From: Conchocele bisecta
Taxonomy: Eukaryota > Mollusca > Bivalvia > Lucinida > Thyasiridae
NCBI GenBank assembly: GCA_029237695.1
Contig: CM055275.1
Location: 9,932,899 to 9,996,898, forward strand
Length of the DNA: 64,000 bases
Direction of reading: 5' to 3'
The notes under the pieces are model-generated. The model was not told the origin of the DNA, did not search any database, and worked only from the letters and a program-made list of their open reading frames with translations. Position 1 is the stretch's first letter. Every line of letters starts with the position of its first letter. Below are positions 37,795 to 48,057 of this stretch, piece by piece. The position numbers and the translations under genes are program-made.

Positions 37795-39354
37795 ATCCGA
37801 AACCTATATATGGGAGGTTGGACATGGAGGTGACGGTAACCAATATGGAATACTCGGCCGCACTAGATGACCCGACCTCGGACACGTACACACATATATC
37901 ATCGGTCTTCTGCGCTGAGGTATACACATATATGTTTCTGTGACTGCGGATAAATTGTGCTTATGGGATTAAAGGTCCAAGCTAAAACGTACTTGCATTT
38001 TTTGCATGGAATAATTATTTGTAGTTAATACCTCATTTGTGTTTCTTGCATATATCTCATTACAGAGATACTGTTTTATATACGTATTTTTTATATATAT
38101 TTCAAAATACAGTTGGAGGCCATTTTGAATTTTAAGCTCTAAAACAATTCCCGTCATTTTTGAAAAATGCATATGAGCTATTTCTTTCCTAAAATGGTTC
38201 AAGTTGACAATCAAGGATAAAAAAGGAAGGAACATTTTAGTCACTGACTTCTCCGAAATGACCCTACTACATCTACTTGTCTTGTCGCAAATATCCACAG
38301 TCATGTCCACATGTATTCCAATGGCTGCCGTTTTCCGTTTGATTCTCCGTTTTATCCGTGTGTCTCTATTAGCACTCGATATTGGTCCATTTCACGAAAG
38401 CATTCTCTATCTATTTGTATGATACCTTTGGTGGAGTATATTATGTTAAATAAATGCTCACTGTATTTTCTTCGTAATTCAGATCGACAAGAAGTACAAG
38501 ACGAGTGACCTACTGCACAATTATATCGGATGTGAGATTACGGGATTCGAGAAGTAAGACTCGACATTTAAAAGTATCTATTGCAGAAAATTGGCGTTCG
38601 CAGTGTATAACAACCGGTAATATTTACACTGTCCTTACATTCATAATATATTATGGAAACGCTCATTCAACGTATTGCGTTCATATCCCAGTACATTACA
38701 TTAGCCCCATGTGACGTCGGGCGGCGTTGTTGATTTGCTAAGGACCCGTTCTATACTTGATCATCGTTTTATTCAAAGATAATTGCTTCCTAGATGTGAT
38801 GGGGAAAATGTTTAACATAGACATGAACATTAGCTTGTTACCCTATACTATACAGCACATGGAGTTGCTATGTCGTCCATCTTAATGTGTAAAGCCATCA
38901 GTCAGTTTTACCTCTAGTATTTCCCTCTGTTCCTTGGACTTTGAGTAAACGATTGTAGACTGTATTTTGAAAATAAAGACAGTGACACATATACATGGGC
39001 GGATTCAGGGGTGTGTGGTAGGGGTGGGGGGGGGGGGGGTTGGACGGGCCAACTATATCAAAAACTGAAGTTTCGCCTCCCCTCCCCTAACCCGAAATCC
39101 TGGACATTGACAAGATTAGCCATGCGGTAGTGTAACAAATTCTACTTTCAGCCAAGGCGGTGTGGTTGTACACTTCTTCGTGATCTTGGTATCCGGTGAC
39201 AACGGACTGCCGATGGCGGTTACCGTGGAAGCCGTTGTTATTAGCGGCGCGGTTGCCAGTGGAGACACATTCATTGTTCAAATGGGCGTGTTTTTCTTTG
39301 AAGAAGCGACCGTTATTGTGGGATCTGTGACGATTATTACCGACACTCCTATAA
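37795..39354 (+). CDS. SEA-like module 3 (three exons)
   Basis: Exons 37795-37919, 38483-38553 and 39152-39354 have the same lengths (125, 71, 203 nt) and phases as module 1, with all frames open. The third exon begins NQGGVVVHF and ends DTPI plus one base, with a strong donor AA|GTAAGT. The intron after it enters a satellite and then a scaffold gap, so the next exon downstream is unknown. The hydrophobic stretch QMGVFFF near the end of this exon could be a SEA beta-strand; it is too short and broken for a membrane segment. Confidence 0.62.
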
Positions 39355-39888
39355 GTAAGTTTGCTAATGCGCGGAATACAGTGACCATAAATGATTATTT
39401 CAATTATTTCAATTTTTAGACAAAATTGCGACATAAAGAGAGAAAAAAAGAATGGTACATGTTATATGTATCCGATATACTCTTTGCCTGCCTGCCTGCC
39501 CGCTTGACAAAGCCTGCCTGCGTGCCTGCCTGCCTTCAAAGAACGGAAAGGCAAAGACGTAGGGTCTCAAAGCTGCGCATTGTAAGCGTCAACACTCTAA
39601 CATACACGTCTTGCTAAGTGTTCACACCACAACTATAGTTTTAAGTAAATGTAGATTTACCGGCGTGTTCAGCATTAAGGACCCGTGGGGCCCCTGAACA
39701 TCCAATGGTTCGTACATAATTGCTTCGTAAATGTGATGGATATAAGCATAACATACATGTGGACATTCTCTTCTTACTATATCCTACATAGTGCATGGAG
39801 TTGCCATGTAGGCCATCTTAGTGTGTATAAGGCGTCGACCAGTTTTACATCCTATTGCGTTTGAAACATAACACTAATAATATGACAA

Positions 39889-41195
39889 CGAATTGCTCCA
39901 ATGGTCCTCTATCGCTCTGTGACAAATCCACATTCGTCCCGCCCCCAGTAATCCCATGGTTAAGGTCAAAGACATGGTGCGTTCGAAACCTTAACGCTCG
40001 GATAAATGGCTTATCATTTCTGTTTTCTTGCTTGGATCTTCTTCACGTATCACACACGCATTGCTCCAATGGTCCTCTAGCGCGCTGTGAGAAATCCACT
40101 TTCGTCCCTCACCGCTAAGCCCAGGGTCAAGGTCACAGACTTTGTGCGTTCGAAACCTTAACGTAGGGGTAAATGGCTTATAATTTATGTTGTCTTGCTC
40201 CAATCTGCTTGACATTTCCCACACACAGTGCTCCAATGTTCCTCTACCATCCTATGAAAAATCCACATTCGCCTCCCACACCGCTAAGCCCAGGGTCAAT
40301 GTCACAGACTTCGTGCGTTCGAAACCTTAACGATCGGGTAACGGGTTTATTATTTATGTTTCCTTGTTCGGATCTGTTTCACATTTCACACACGCGTTGC
40401 TCCAATGGTCCTCTTCCGCCCTGTGTCAAATCCACATTCGTCCCACCCCCACTAAGCCCAGGTTCAAGGTCACAGTCTTGGTGCGTTCGAAACCTTAACG
40501 CTCGGGTAAACGGGTTATTATTTATGTTTCCTTACTCAGATCTGCTTCACATTTCACGCATGCTTTGCTCCAATGGTCCTCTACCGCTCGGTGACAAATC
40601 AACATTCGTCCCACCCCCACTAAGCCCAGGGTCAAGGTAACATTTGTGGTGCGTTTCAAACCTTAACGCTCAGGAAAATGGCTTATAATTTATGTTTCCT
40701 TGCTCGGATCTGCTTCACATTTCACATACGCATTGCTCCAATGGTCCTCTACCGCCATGTGACAAATCCACATTCGTCCCACCCCGCTAAGCCCAGGGTC
40801 AATGTCACAGGTTTGGTGCGTTTGAAACCTTAACGCTCGGGTAAATGGCTTATACTTTCTGTTTCCTTGCTCGGATCTGCTTGACATTTCACACACGCAT
40901 TGCTCCAATGGTCCTCTACCGCTCTGTGACAAATCCACATTCGTGCCGCGCCCGCTAAGCCCAGGGTTAAGGTCACATACTTGGTGCGTTTGAAACCTTA
41001 AGGCTCTGGTAAATTGCTTATAATTTCTGTTTCCTTGCTCGGATCTGCTTCACATTTCACACACGTATTGCTCCAATGATGCTCTACCGCCCTGTGACAA
41101 AGCCACATTCGTCCCGCCCCTCTAAGCCCAAGGTCAAGCTCACAGTCTTGGTGCGTTCAAAACCTTAACGCTCGGGTAAATGGCTTATAATAAAA
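39889..41195 (+). repeat. Satellite S1, ~170-bp monomers, about 8 copies
   Basis: Monomers repeat GCTCCAATGGTCCTCTACC, then AATCCACATTCGTCCC, CTAAGCCCAGGGTCAAGGTC, GCGTTCGAAACCTTAACGC and TTCCTTGCTCGGATCTGC. Single monomers of the same family occur in the mucin-array units (about 800-930, 6590-6710 and 16360-16560). It joins SEA unit 3 on the left. Open frames across it are repeat artefacts. Confidence 0.92.
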
Positions 41196-41257
41196 AATGC
41201 CTCGTTTTCTTTGGCTGCCAGCGGGGGCATTCATGTGCCGACAGGCCACATTTCTAG

Positions 41258-41590
41258 TTCCTTAATTGAATGGTATATACATCACTGTGACTTGTAATGT
41301 ACTGAAATACTATAATTTAAACAACAAAACTGTATTCCAATTATATTCACTGTCTATTATTCTTGTAATTTCACGAGTTGCTTATATAAAATCATCTGCT
41401 ACTTGGCGGCCATTTTGAATATAATCTCGAATGCATAAAGTGATTCAGTAAATTGTTTTAAAGTGTATTCATTTCAAACTGAACGTAAATATATTTATTG
41501 CAAGGTTGTGACATTATATATGAAAAATATATGAAAAATCCACTTCTTTATTTCATGGCGGCCATATTGGCAGCCATCTTAAAGCTGTGA
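41258..41590 (+). repeat. Displaced fragment of the mucin-array unit
   Basis: The sequence from TAGTTCCTTAATTGAATGG onward matches the type b half found at 4383-4730 and elsewhere, and picks up about where unit 4 broke off at 31055 (about 90 bp overlap). No exon is included. Confidence 0.8.
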
Positions 41591-41699
41591 TCTATATCTG
41601 AGACATCTTCTGATAACGGAATCGATAGGTCGTGATTGCTACAGTCATAGATCAAACCATATTAAATGATTTTAGCTATCGGGACATTCCAGATTCGTC

Positions 41700-43020
41700 A
41701 CGTAACTGAAATGGCGGCCATTTTTAAAGATGGATGCCGATAATATTACCTGCCTGTATCATGTGTATTGTACGGCAAGTGCATGGAATTAATTTGCCTG
41801 AATAATAATAATAATAAGTTTTTTTTTCTCTCACAATATTTAACATGTTATATAATTGAATAATTGTACTATCAATACGAGATATATGTTTAAACTAGAA
41901 AATGTGTTCATAGAACACCGATGCCCCACATATCGCTTTGATAATAAAAGACGCCAAATTTACCCGAGCGTTAAAGTTTCGTGACGGACGGACGGACGTT
42001 CCAACATTTTGGGTTTATGGGGTATTTCCATTGTTTGAAGAACAATGAAAAAGCCCCTAAACAACAATAGAGTTTATGAGCTTACGGAATATTACAATGG
42101 AATCTTTCGTTCCTAACCCCGCCCCTAAGCTCTCAAACCCCCGGACGGATGGACGGACGGACGAACGGACGGACGGACGTTCCAACATTTTGGGTTTATG
42201 GGGTATTTCCATTGTTTGAAGAACAAAGAAAAAGCCCGTAAACAACAATAGAGTTTATGAGCTTACGGAATATTACAAAGGAATATTTTGTTCCTAACAA
42301 CGCCCCTAAGCTCTCAAACCCCCGGACGTTGGCCCGGACGGACGTTGGCCCGGACGGACGGACGGACGGACGGATGGACGGACAAGGGTAACACTAAATG
42401 CCCCCTCCACTATCATGGTGGGGCATAAAAATGGCTAACATTTTAATATGGCCGCCGAAATAGCTCTGAAAATCATATATTTTAGTATGTTTTCAAATAT
42501 TTGATGCACGTGACACGAGCTATAAAAAGATAAGTGTTTCTTTTCTCTCACAACATTTAAAATGGTTCATAATTGAATAATTGTACTATCAATACGAGTT
42601 ACATTTTTAAAAATGGCCGCCAAAATAGCGCTACAAATCATGTATTTCAGTCGGTTTTCAAATAGTTGACAGAGCTATAATAATATAAGTATTTTTTCTC
42701 TCACAACATTTAACATGTTTCATAATTAAATAATGATACTATCAATACGAGTTACATGTTTCAAAAATGACTACCATTTTAAAATGGCCGCCAAAATAGC
42801 TCCAACAATCATATATTTTAGAAGGTTTATAAATATTTTATGAACGTGACATGGAACTATCGTCTCCTAATAGTCATGTTATTAGTGGATGGGATTTGGA
42901 ATGATAAATCATAATTCAGTACTACTGTGAATCGTTTAAATACTGTTGTAATGAAGAAAACGTAATATTACCCTACCTAAAGCCCATATTACAATGTAGC
43001 TTATAACCGGAATTTGATTT
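41700..43020 (+). repeat. Dispersed repeat block with ATGCCCC/GGAC insertion
   Basis: The flanks (about 41720-41896 and 42430-43020) are similar to 45020-45795, made of sub-repeats with TTTCTCTCACAACATTTAAC and ATGGCCGCC. The middle (about 41897-42430) is an insertion absent from 45173-45190. It contains two copies of a ~165-bp sequence, GGAC/GGACGGAC runs (41982-41998, 42138-42180, 42326-42385) and a terminal hairpin of the type ATGCCCCCTCCAC...GTGGGGCAT. No coding signal was found. Confidence 0.75.
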
Positions 43021-43207
43021 TGTCTATTCTGGTGGAAAGTAGCAATATTCTGGACATTATGTATGCTTCCAAATCCATGGTTTGCCGTGTACCACATATC
43101 GCCAAACATACTGATTCATTAGTAGCCGATCGCATAATGATGGTCCGTTATGGAAATATGTCTTAGTTCGCAACTGCCCAGTAACCTATGTACTATAACA
43201 ATATAAA

Positions 43208-43707
43208 NNNNNNNNNNNNNNNNNNNNNNNNNNNNNNNNNNNNNNNNNNNNNNNNNNNNNNNNNNNNNNNNNNNNNNNNNNNNNNNNNNNNNNNNNNNNN
43301 NNNNNNNNNNNNNNNNNNNNNNNNNNNNNNNNNNNNNNNNNNNNNNNNNNNNNNNNNNNNNNNNNNNNNNNNNNNNNNNNNNNNNNNNNNNNNNNNNNNN
43401 NNNNNNNNNNNNNNNNNNNNNNNNNNNNNNNNNNNNNNNNNNNNNNNNNNNNNNNNNNNNNNNNNNNNNNNNNNNNNNNNNNNNNNNNNNNNNNNNNNNN
43501 NNNNNNNNNNNNNNNNNNNNNNNNNNNNNNNNNNNNNNNNNNNNNNNNNNNNNNNNNNNNNNNNNNNNNNNNNNNNNNNNNNNNNNNNNNNNNNNNNNNN
43601 NNNNNNNNNNNNNNNNNNNNNNNNNNNNNNNNNNNNNNNNNNNNNNNNNNNNNNNNNNNNNNNNNNNNNNNNNNNNNNNNNNNNNNNNNNNNNNNNNNNN
43701 NNNNNNN
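43208..43707. other. Assembly gap of 500 N
   Basis: Exactly 500 unknown bases. The left flank is dispersed repeat; the right flank resumes inside a mucin-array unit. More exons could be missing here. Confidence 0.99.
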
Positions 43708-44454
43708 ACACTGACCTGATATCTCTGATCGGAGCTAAACGCTGTATGCCATTCAATCACTAACGATTCTAGCGTTTCATTATCATCTTCCTGTTTGTGT
43801 AATGTTGTGACCTGTGTAGCTCTTCGTCAAATAGCACACTCCTGTAGCACGATAACATTCTATATTGCTAGCTATATGCTTCAAACTTGTTTCATTGATG
43901 GAATGACGAACATTGCACATCCTGTCAAACTGTCAAACTGTAAAACATACACACATATATGCATAGCTATGTTCTTAATGCAACAAATAGCCGGCTTATG
44001 CATTTCGGTCCGCGTATATATTCAGAACAAAATATAACTGTCCTTGAATTCATAATGGAAACGCCCATTCAACATATTGCGCTCATATCCCAGTACATTA
44101 CATTAGCCCCACGTGACTTCGCACGATGTTGTTGATTCGTTAAAGTTTGTTTGACGTCATTAGATTACGTGACGTTCATCGTTGTTGTCAATAACGTCAC
44201 GCTATTGACCGGCAACGCCGCTGTTCCATGAATTGCGATAAAACGACGTAAAACAATAAGATTCGTAACTTTTACACCGTATACGGTTATTTACATCTTT
44301 GAAACTATCCGAAAATGCATTGTAAATATAAGAAATAAAACCATGGGCAGTTACGGTATTATGAACAACAGTTGGTATGTTTAAAGTTTGCGATTAGTCC
44401 TTCGGACTCAACGCACTTTAAACAGACCAACTGTTGTTCCTACCTCAGAAAACT
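43708..44454 (+). repeat. Fragment of a mucin-array unit after the gap
   Basis: This matches the part of a unit that follows a mucin exon (compare 20085-20840), including the TGACGTCA/TTACGTGACG cluster near 44152-44178 and the left arm of the foldback element (about 44335). A mucin exon would be expected about 0.8 kb upstream, inside the gap. Confidence 0.8.
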
Positions 44455-44945
44455 AGTGTGTATACAGACACCATACTTGGACAACCTTTTGTCATAGGGA
44501 TGTAAAGCAATAACCCCTGATCTATATTTGACCTTGACTTACATTTCATCTTGAATTACTTAGTTAATTCCCCTTGGTTAAGCTTTTTATTCAAGCTTGT
44601 ACATGTAGATGGAATACTCGTGGCCCTACACCAACCATACTTAGACAACTTCATTTACTAGTGATGTACATCAACAACCCCTGACCTATATTTGACCTTG
44701 ACCTACATTTAACCTTGTATTACTTAGCTAATTCCCTTTGGTTAAGGTTTTTATTCAACCTTGGTTAAGGTTTTTAGTCAAGCTTGTAGATGCAATAATA
44801 TTGTGCATACAGACACCATACTTGGATAACTTTTTCTCATAGGGATGTACATCAATAACCCCTGACCTATATTTTACCTTGAATTACTTACTTATTTCCC
44901 TTGGTTAAGGTTTTTATTCAACCTTGGTTAAGGTTTTTATGCAGG
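44455..44945 (+). repeat. Short degenerate tandem repeat S4
   Basis: About two and a half copies of a ~190-bp unit with CAGACACCATACTTGGA, CAATAACCCCTGA, TTTGACCTTGAC and CCTTGGTTAAGGTTTTTATT. No coding is visible. The following 45020-45795 is a copy of the dispersed block at 41700-43020. Confidence 0.8.
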
Positions 44946-45794
44946 CCGCGGCCACCTTGTTTGTCAAGCTATGTGTACATCGACAACCCTCGAAGTCGAG
45001 CTTAGCTGTTCTCCTACAACTCCTGTTAAAGATGGCTGCCGATAATATTACATGCCTGTATTGTACGGTAAGAGCATGGAATTAATTTGCCTGAATAATA
45101 TTAATAATAAGTATTTTTTCCTCTCACAATATTTAACATGTTATATAATTGAATGAATGTACTATCAATACCAGATACATGTTTAAAAAATGGCTAACAT
45201 TTTAAAATGGCCACCAAAATAGCTCTGAAAATTATATATTTTAGTATGGTTTCAAATATTTGATGCGACACGCGCTATAAAAATATAAGTATTTATTTTC
45301 TCTCACAACATTTAAAATGTTTCTTAATTCAATAATTATACTATCAATACGAGTTACATGTTTAAAAATGGCCCCAAAAATATCTCTAAAAATCATGTAT
45401 TTTAGTCGGTTTTCAAATAGTTGATGCACGTGAGACGGAGCTATAATAATATAAGTATTTTTTTCTCTCACAACATTCAACGAGTTCCATAATTGAATAA
45501 TTATACTATCAATACGAGTTACATGTTTCAAAAATGGCTAGCATTTTAAAATGGCCGCCAAAATAGCTCCAACAATCATATATTTCAGAAGGTTTTCAAA
45601 TATTTTATGCACGTGACAGGGAACTATCGTCTCCTAATAGTTATATTATTAGTGGATGGGATTTGGAATGATGAATCATAATTCAGTACTCTACTGTAAA
45701 TCGTTTAAATACTGTTGTAATGAAGAAAACGTAATATTACCTTACCCACCTAAAGCCCATATTACAATGTTGCTTATAACCTGAATTTGATTTT

Positions 45795-46635
45795 GTCAAT
45801 TCTTGTCAAATACTTAGTCCCTTTACAAAACCTAACATCAGAGAAATATTGTTATAACTTCTATTTCCTTCATCCAAAATGCTAAATATTTCACACATGC
45901 ATTCCTGTAAGACGCTACTACCACGCTGTGCCAAATCCACGACCGTTCATCCCCACGCTGATCCCAATGTCAAGGTCAAATACTTAGTCTCTTTACAAAA
46001 CTTAACATCAGAGAAATACATTATAACTTCTATTTCCTTCATCTAAAATGCTTAATATTTCACATATGGATTCCTGTAAGGCTCTACTAACATGCTGTGA
46101 CAAATCCACGACCGTCGAACCCCCGCTGATCCCAAGGTCAAGGTCAAATACTTGGGTCTCTTTACAAAACTTAACATCAGAGAAATAAGATATAACATCT
46201 ATTTCCTTCTTGGAAAATTCTTAATATTTCACACATGCATTCCTCTTATGTTTACCATCATACTGTGCCAAATCTACGACCGTCTCACCCCCGCTGATCC
46301 CAACGTCAAGGTGACATAGTCTCTTTACAAAAATTAACATCAGAGAAATATGTTATAACTTCTATTTCTTTCATTGAAAATTATTAATATTTCATGCATG
46401 CATTCCTCTAAGGCTACTGTCATGCTGTGATTAATCCCCGCTGATATTGAGGTCAAGGTCACATACTTAGTGTCTTTACAAAACTTAACATCAGAGAAAT
46501 TGGTTATAACTTCTATTTCCTTGCTCGGATCTGCTTCACATTTCACACACGTATTGCTCCAATGGACCTCTACCACCCTGGGGCAAACTCACGTTCGTGT
46601 CTCCCCCGCTAAGCCCAGTCAAGGTCACAAGCCCA
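45795..46635 (+). repeat. Satellite S2, first array
   Basis: About five ~180-bp monomers with CTTTACAAAACTTAACATCAG, TATAACTTCTATTTCCTTC, AATATTTCACACATGC, a CCACGACCGTC stretch and CCGCTGATCCCAAGGTC. The final monomer switches into S1-type sequence (CTTGCTCGGATCTGC, GCTCCAATGGACCTC), as do the other two S2 arrays. Confidence 0.9.
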
Positions 46636-46719
46636 CACACATGGAATTTTTGTTTACATATTTAGTTGTACCTGGGCCCACGCGGGGGTATTCCTTAAGC
46701 CTCGCTTACTGACCAATCT

Positions 46720-47275
46720 AGTTCTGGTATGTATAGACTTCAATGTATTCTGCGTGGCATACAGTGAAGCCAAGGGGATACTGCACATACCAGAATGCCC
46801 ATCACATACAACGTCCTCAGTCAGATATGTGATTTGTTGCATTCAGGAGTTTTTGCTCCAATGTTGGATTTGACGCTACAATGTATGTGCTCACTGGCGT
46901 ATTACGGCTTCCTTCGATGTGGGGAGTTCGCAGTTAAAGCATTGATCAATAACTCAGATTCTTGTTTGAACTGCAAGGATGTATCCTCTTGGGGCACTCA
47001 CTGCTATTTTGTGAAAGAAATATCAATTCGTTTTGGAATATTTTCCCCCTTTCAGATAAATTATTGCATATGTCGAGTTCGGTGCTGCATCAGTCAAGCA
47101 TTTGCCAGACTTCTGGAGACGCCATTCTGTCATTCATTCGACTCGCCGGAAGCGACTCACCTCTTTCTAGTCAGTAGACTCGGCCCACCTCGCTCTAGAC
47201 TCGCATTATATTGCATTCGCATTCTATTGCAAGCTGCACATTCTAGTGCACGTGAGTCATGCTCTAGTTGTTAAC
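46720..47275 (+). pseudogene. DIRS-like tyrosine recombinase fragment, copy 1
   Basis: The frame at 46795-47274 reads MPITYNVLSQICDLLHSG and then CMCSLAYYGFLRCGEFAV, matching the N-terminal part of the catalytic domain of DIRS-type tyrosine recombinases. The Arg in FLRCGEF corresponds to the first catalytic Arg. Upstream, in another frame, RGI...SQGDTAHTR continues the same protein. After about 47020 the frame shifts (SSSVLHQSSICQTSGDAIL in frame +2), and the His-x-x-Arg and Tyr motifs are not found before the sequence turns into a minisatellite. It is a dead fragment with no second catalytic half. Confidence 0.65.
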
Positions 47276-47733
47276 TCAACTCAGATATTTCTGGTCGTAC
47301 GCACGACCCAACCCATTCGGGTCTTACATTGACCTCGCTCTCGTCGCTACATGGCGGCTCACCTCATACTAGTCGTGTGCTCATTACTGAAATTCAGCTA
47401 TAGTTAGCCCCCAATGAGGAGCCAAATATGTGATTCATGTTTTATGTATATGAATGTGATATGTGCGTATAGTACCGGTACTATGGTAGTTAGTGCATGT
47501 TACACATGTATCATATGCATGGTGGGAGTGGAGCCGGGTTGAGTTTCAGATATAGCCGTTGTACCAGTTACAGCATACAGAGATCACCCTGCAATGATAG
47601 GTAATATACAATTGCAGCATATATTATGAGTGTATAAATAAGGATTTATCAGCAAATATCAGGAACCTCAAATCCTGATTTCAGGATATATATTGAATAT
47701 TCCCCACCTCTGACTGTGCTTATGCAATTTCAG

Positions 47734-47961
47734 TCGATGGCGGTTGGACCCATTGGGGGTTATACTCCCCATGTACAACAAGTTGTGGCACTGGCACCCA
47801 CTTCCAGCAGAGGTCCTGTACGAACCCACAGCCTGCGAATGGCGGCAAACAGTGTGTTGGCTCCAATAAACAGACAACAAACTGTAACACGCAAGCTTGT
47901 CCAACGACCCCTACCACCACAACAACAACAACAACGACGCCAGTGCCCGCAACTTCACCAG
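47734..47961 (+). CDS. Thrombospondin type 1 exon, copy 1, with a GC splice donor
   Basis: The exon follows GCAATTTCAG and is 228 nt, phase 1 at both ends. It encodes GGWTHWGLYSPCTTSCGTGT, then RSCTNPQPANGGKQC and CNTQACP: the WxxW motif (a C-mannosylation site), CSxTCG-type core and six cysteines of a complete TSP1 repeat. A Thr-rich tail (TTTTTTTTTPVPAT) follows. The exon would end CACCAG|GCAACT: a GC donor where copy 2 has AAG|GTAACT. GC donors with a strong context can work, so the exon may be used weakly or not at all. TSP1 repeats bind matrix components and glycosaminoglycans outside the cell. Confidence 0.88.
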
Positions 47962-47972
47962 GCAACTTTGAT

Positions 47973-48057
47973 CACAGGAACCCGTTTCTGAGACGATTCT
48001 AATAATGTCTCTTTATAGATATTATTATTAGAATTGTCTCTGAGACGGGTGCCTGTG
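47973..48057. repeat. Strong hairpin 11 nt downstream of the TSP1 copy 1 donor
   Basis: The arms CACAGGAACCCG...CTAATAAT and ATTATTATTAG...CGGGTGCCTGTG pair over about 33 bp with a short AT-rich loop. The second copy lies at 55236-55320. Inverted ends suggest a miniature element fixed before the duplication. Confidence 0.85.

Larger units (their letters stand above)
31061..39888 (+). repeat. Three tandem ~3.1-kb units each carrying a SEA module
   Basis: Unit starts are at 31061, 34169 and 37263; the third is truncated at about 39888. Introns as well as exons are closely similar, so the duplication is recent. Units 1 and 3 share some variants not seen in unit 2, for example a run of ~70 bases near 32400 and 38600. 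Intronic stretches contain poly-G runs (about 32831-32868, 35938-35958, 39021-39040) and a CCTGCCTGCC run after each third exon. No further coding is seen. Confidence 0.9.

Noticed and set aside
39889..41195. Possible CRISPR-like regular repeats
   Set aside because: The whole ~170-bp monomer is repeated, with no unique spacers, and the setting is eukaryotic.
43119..43763. Long open frames on both strands across the first N run
   Set aside because: They consist of unknown bases; the open frame is an artefact of the gap. The same applies to frames over 60929-61500.
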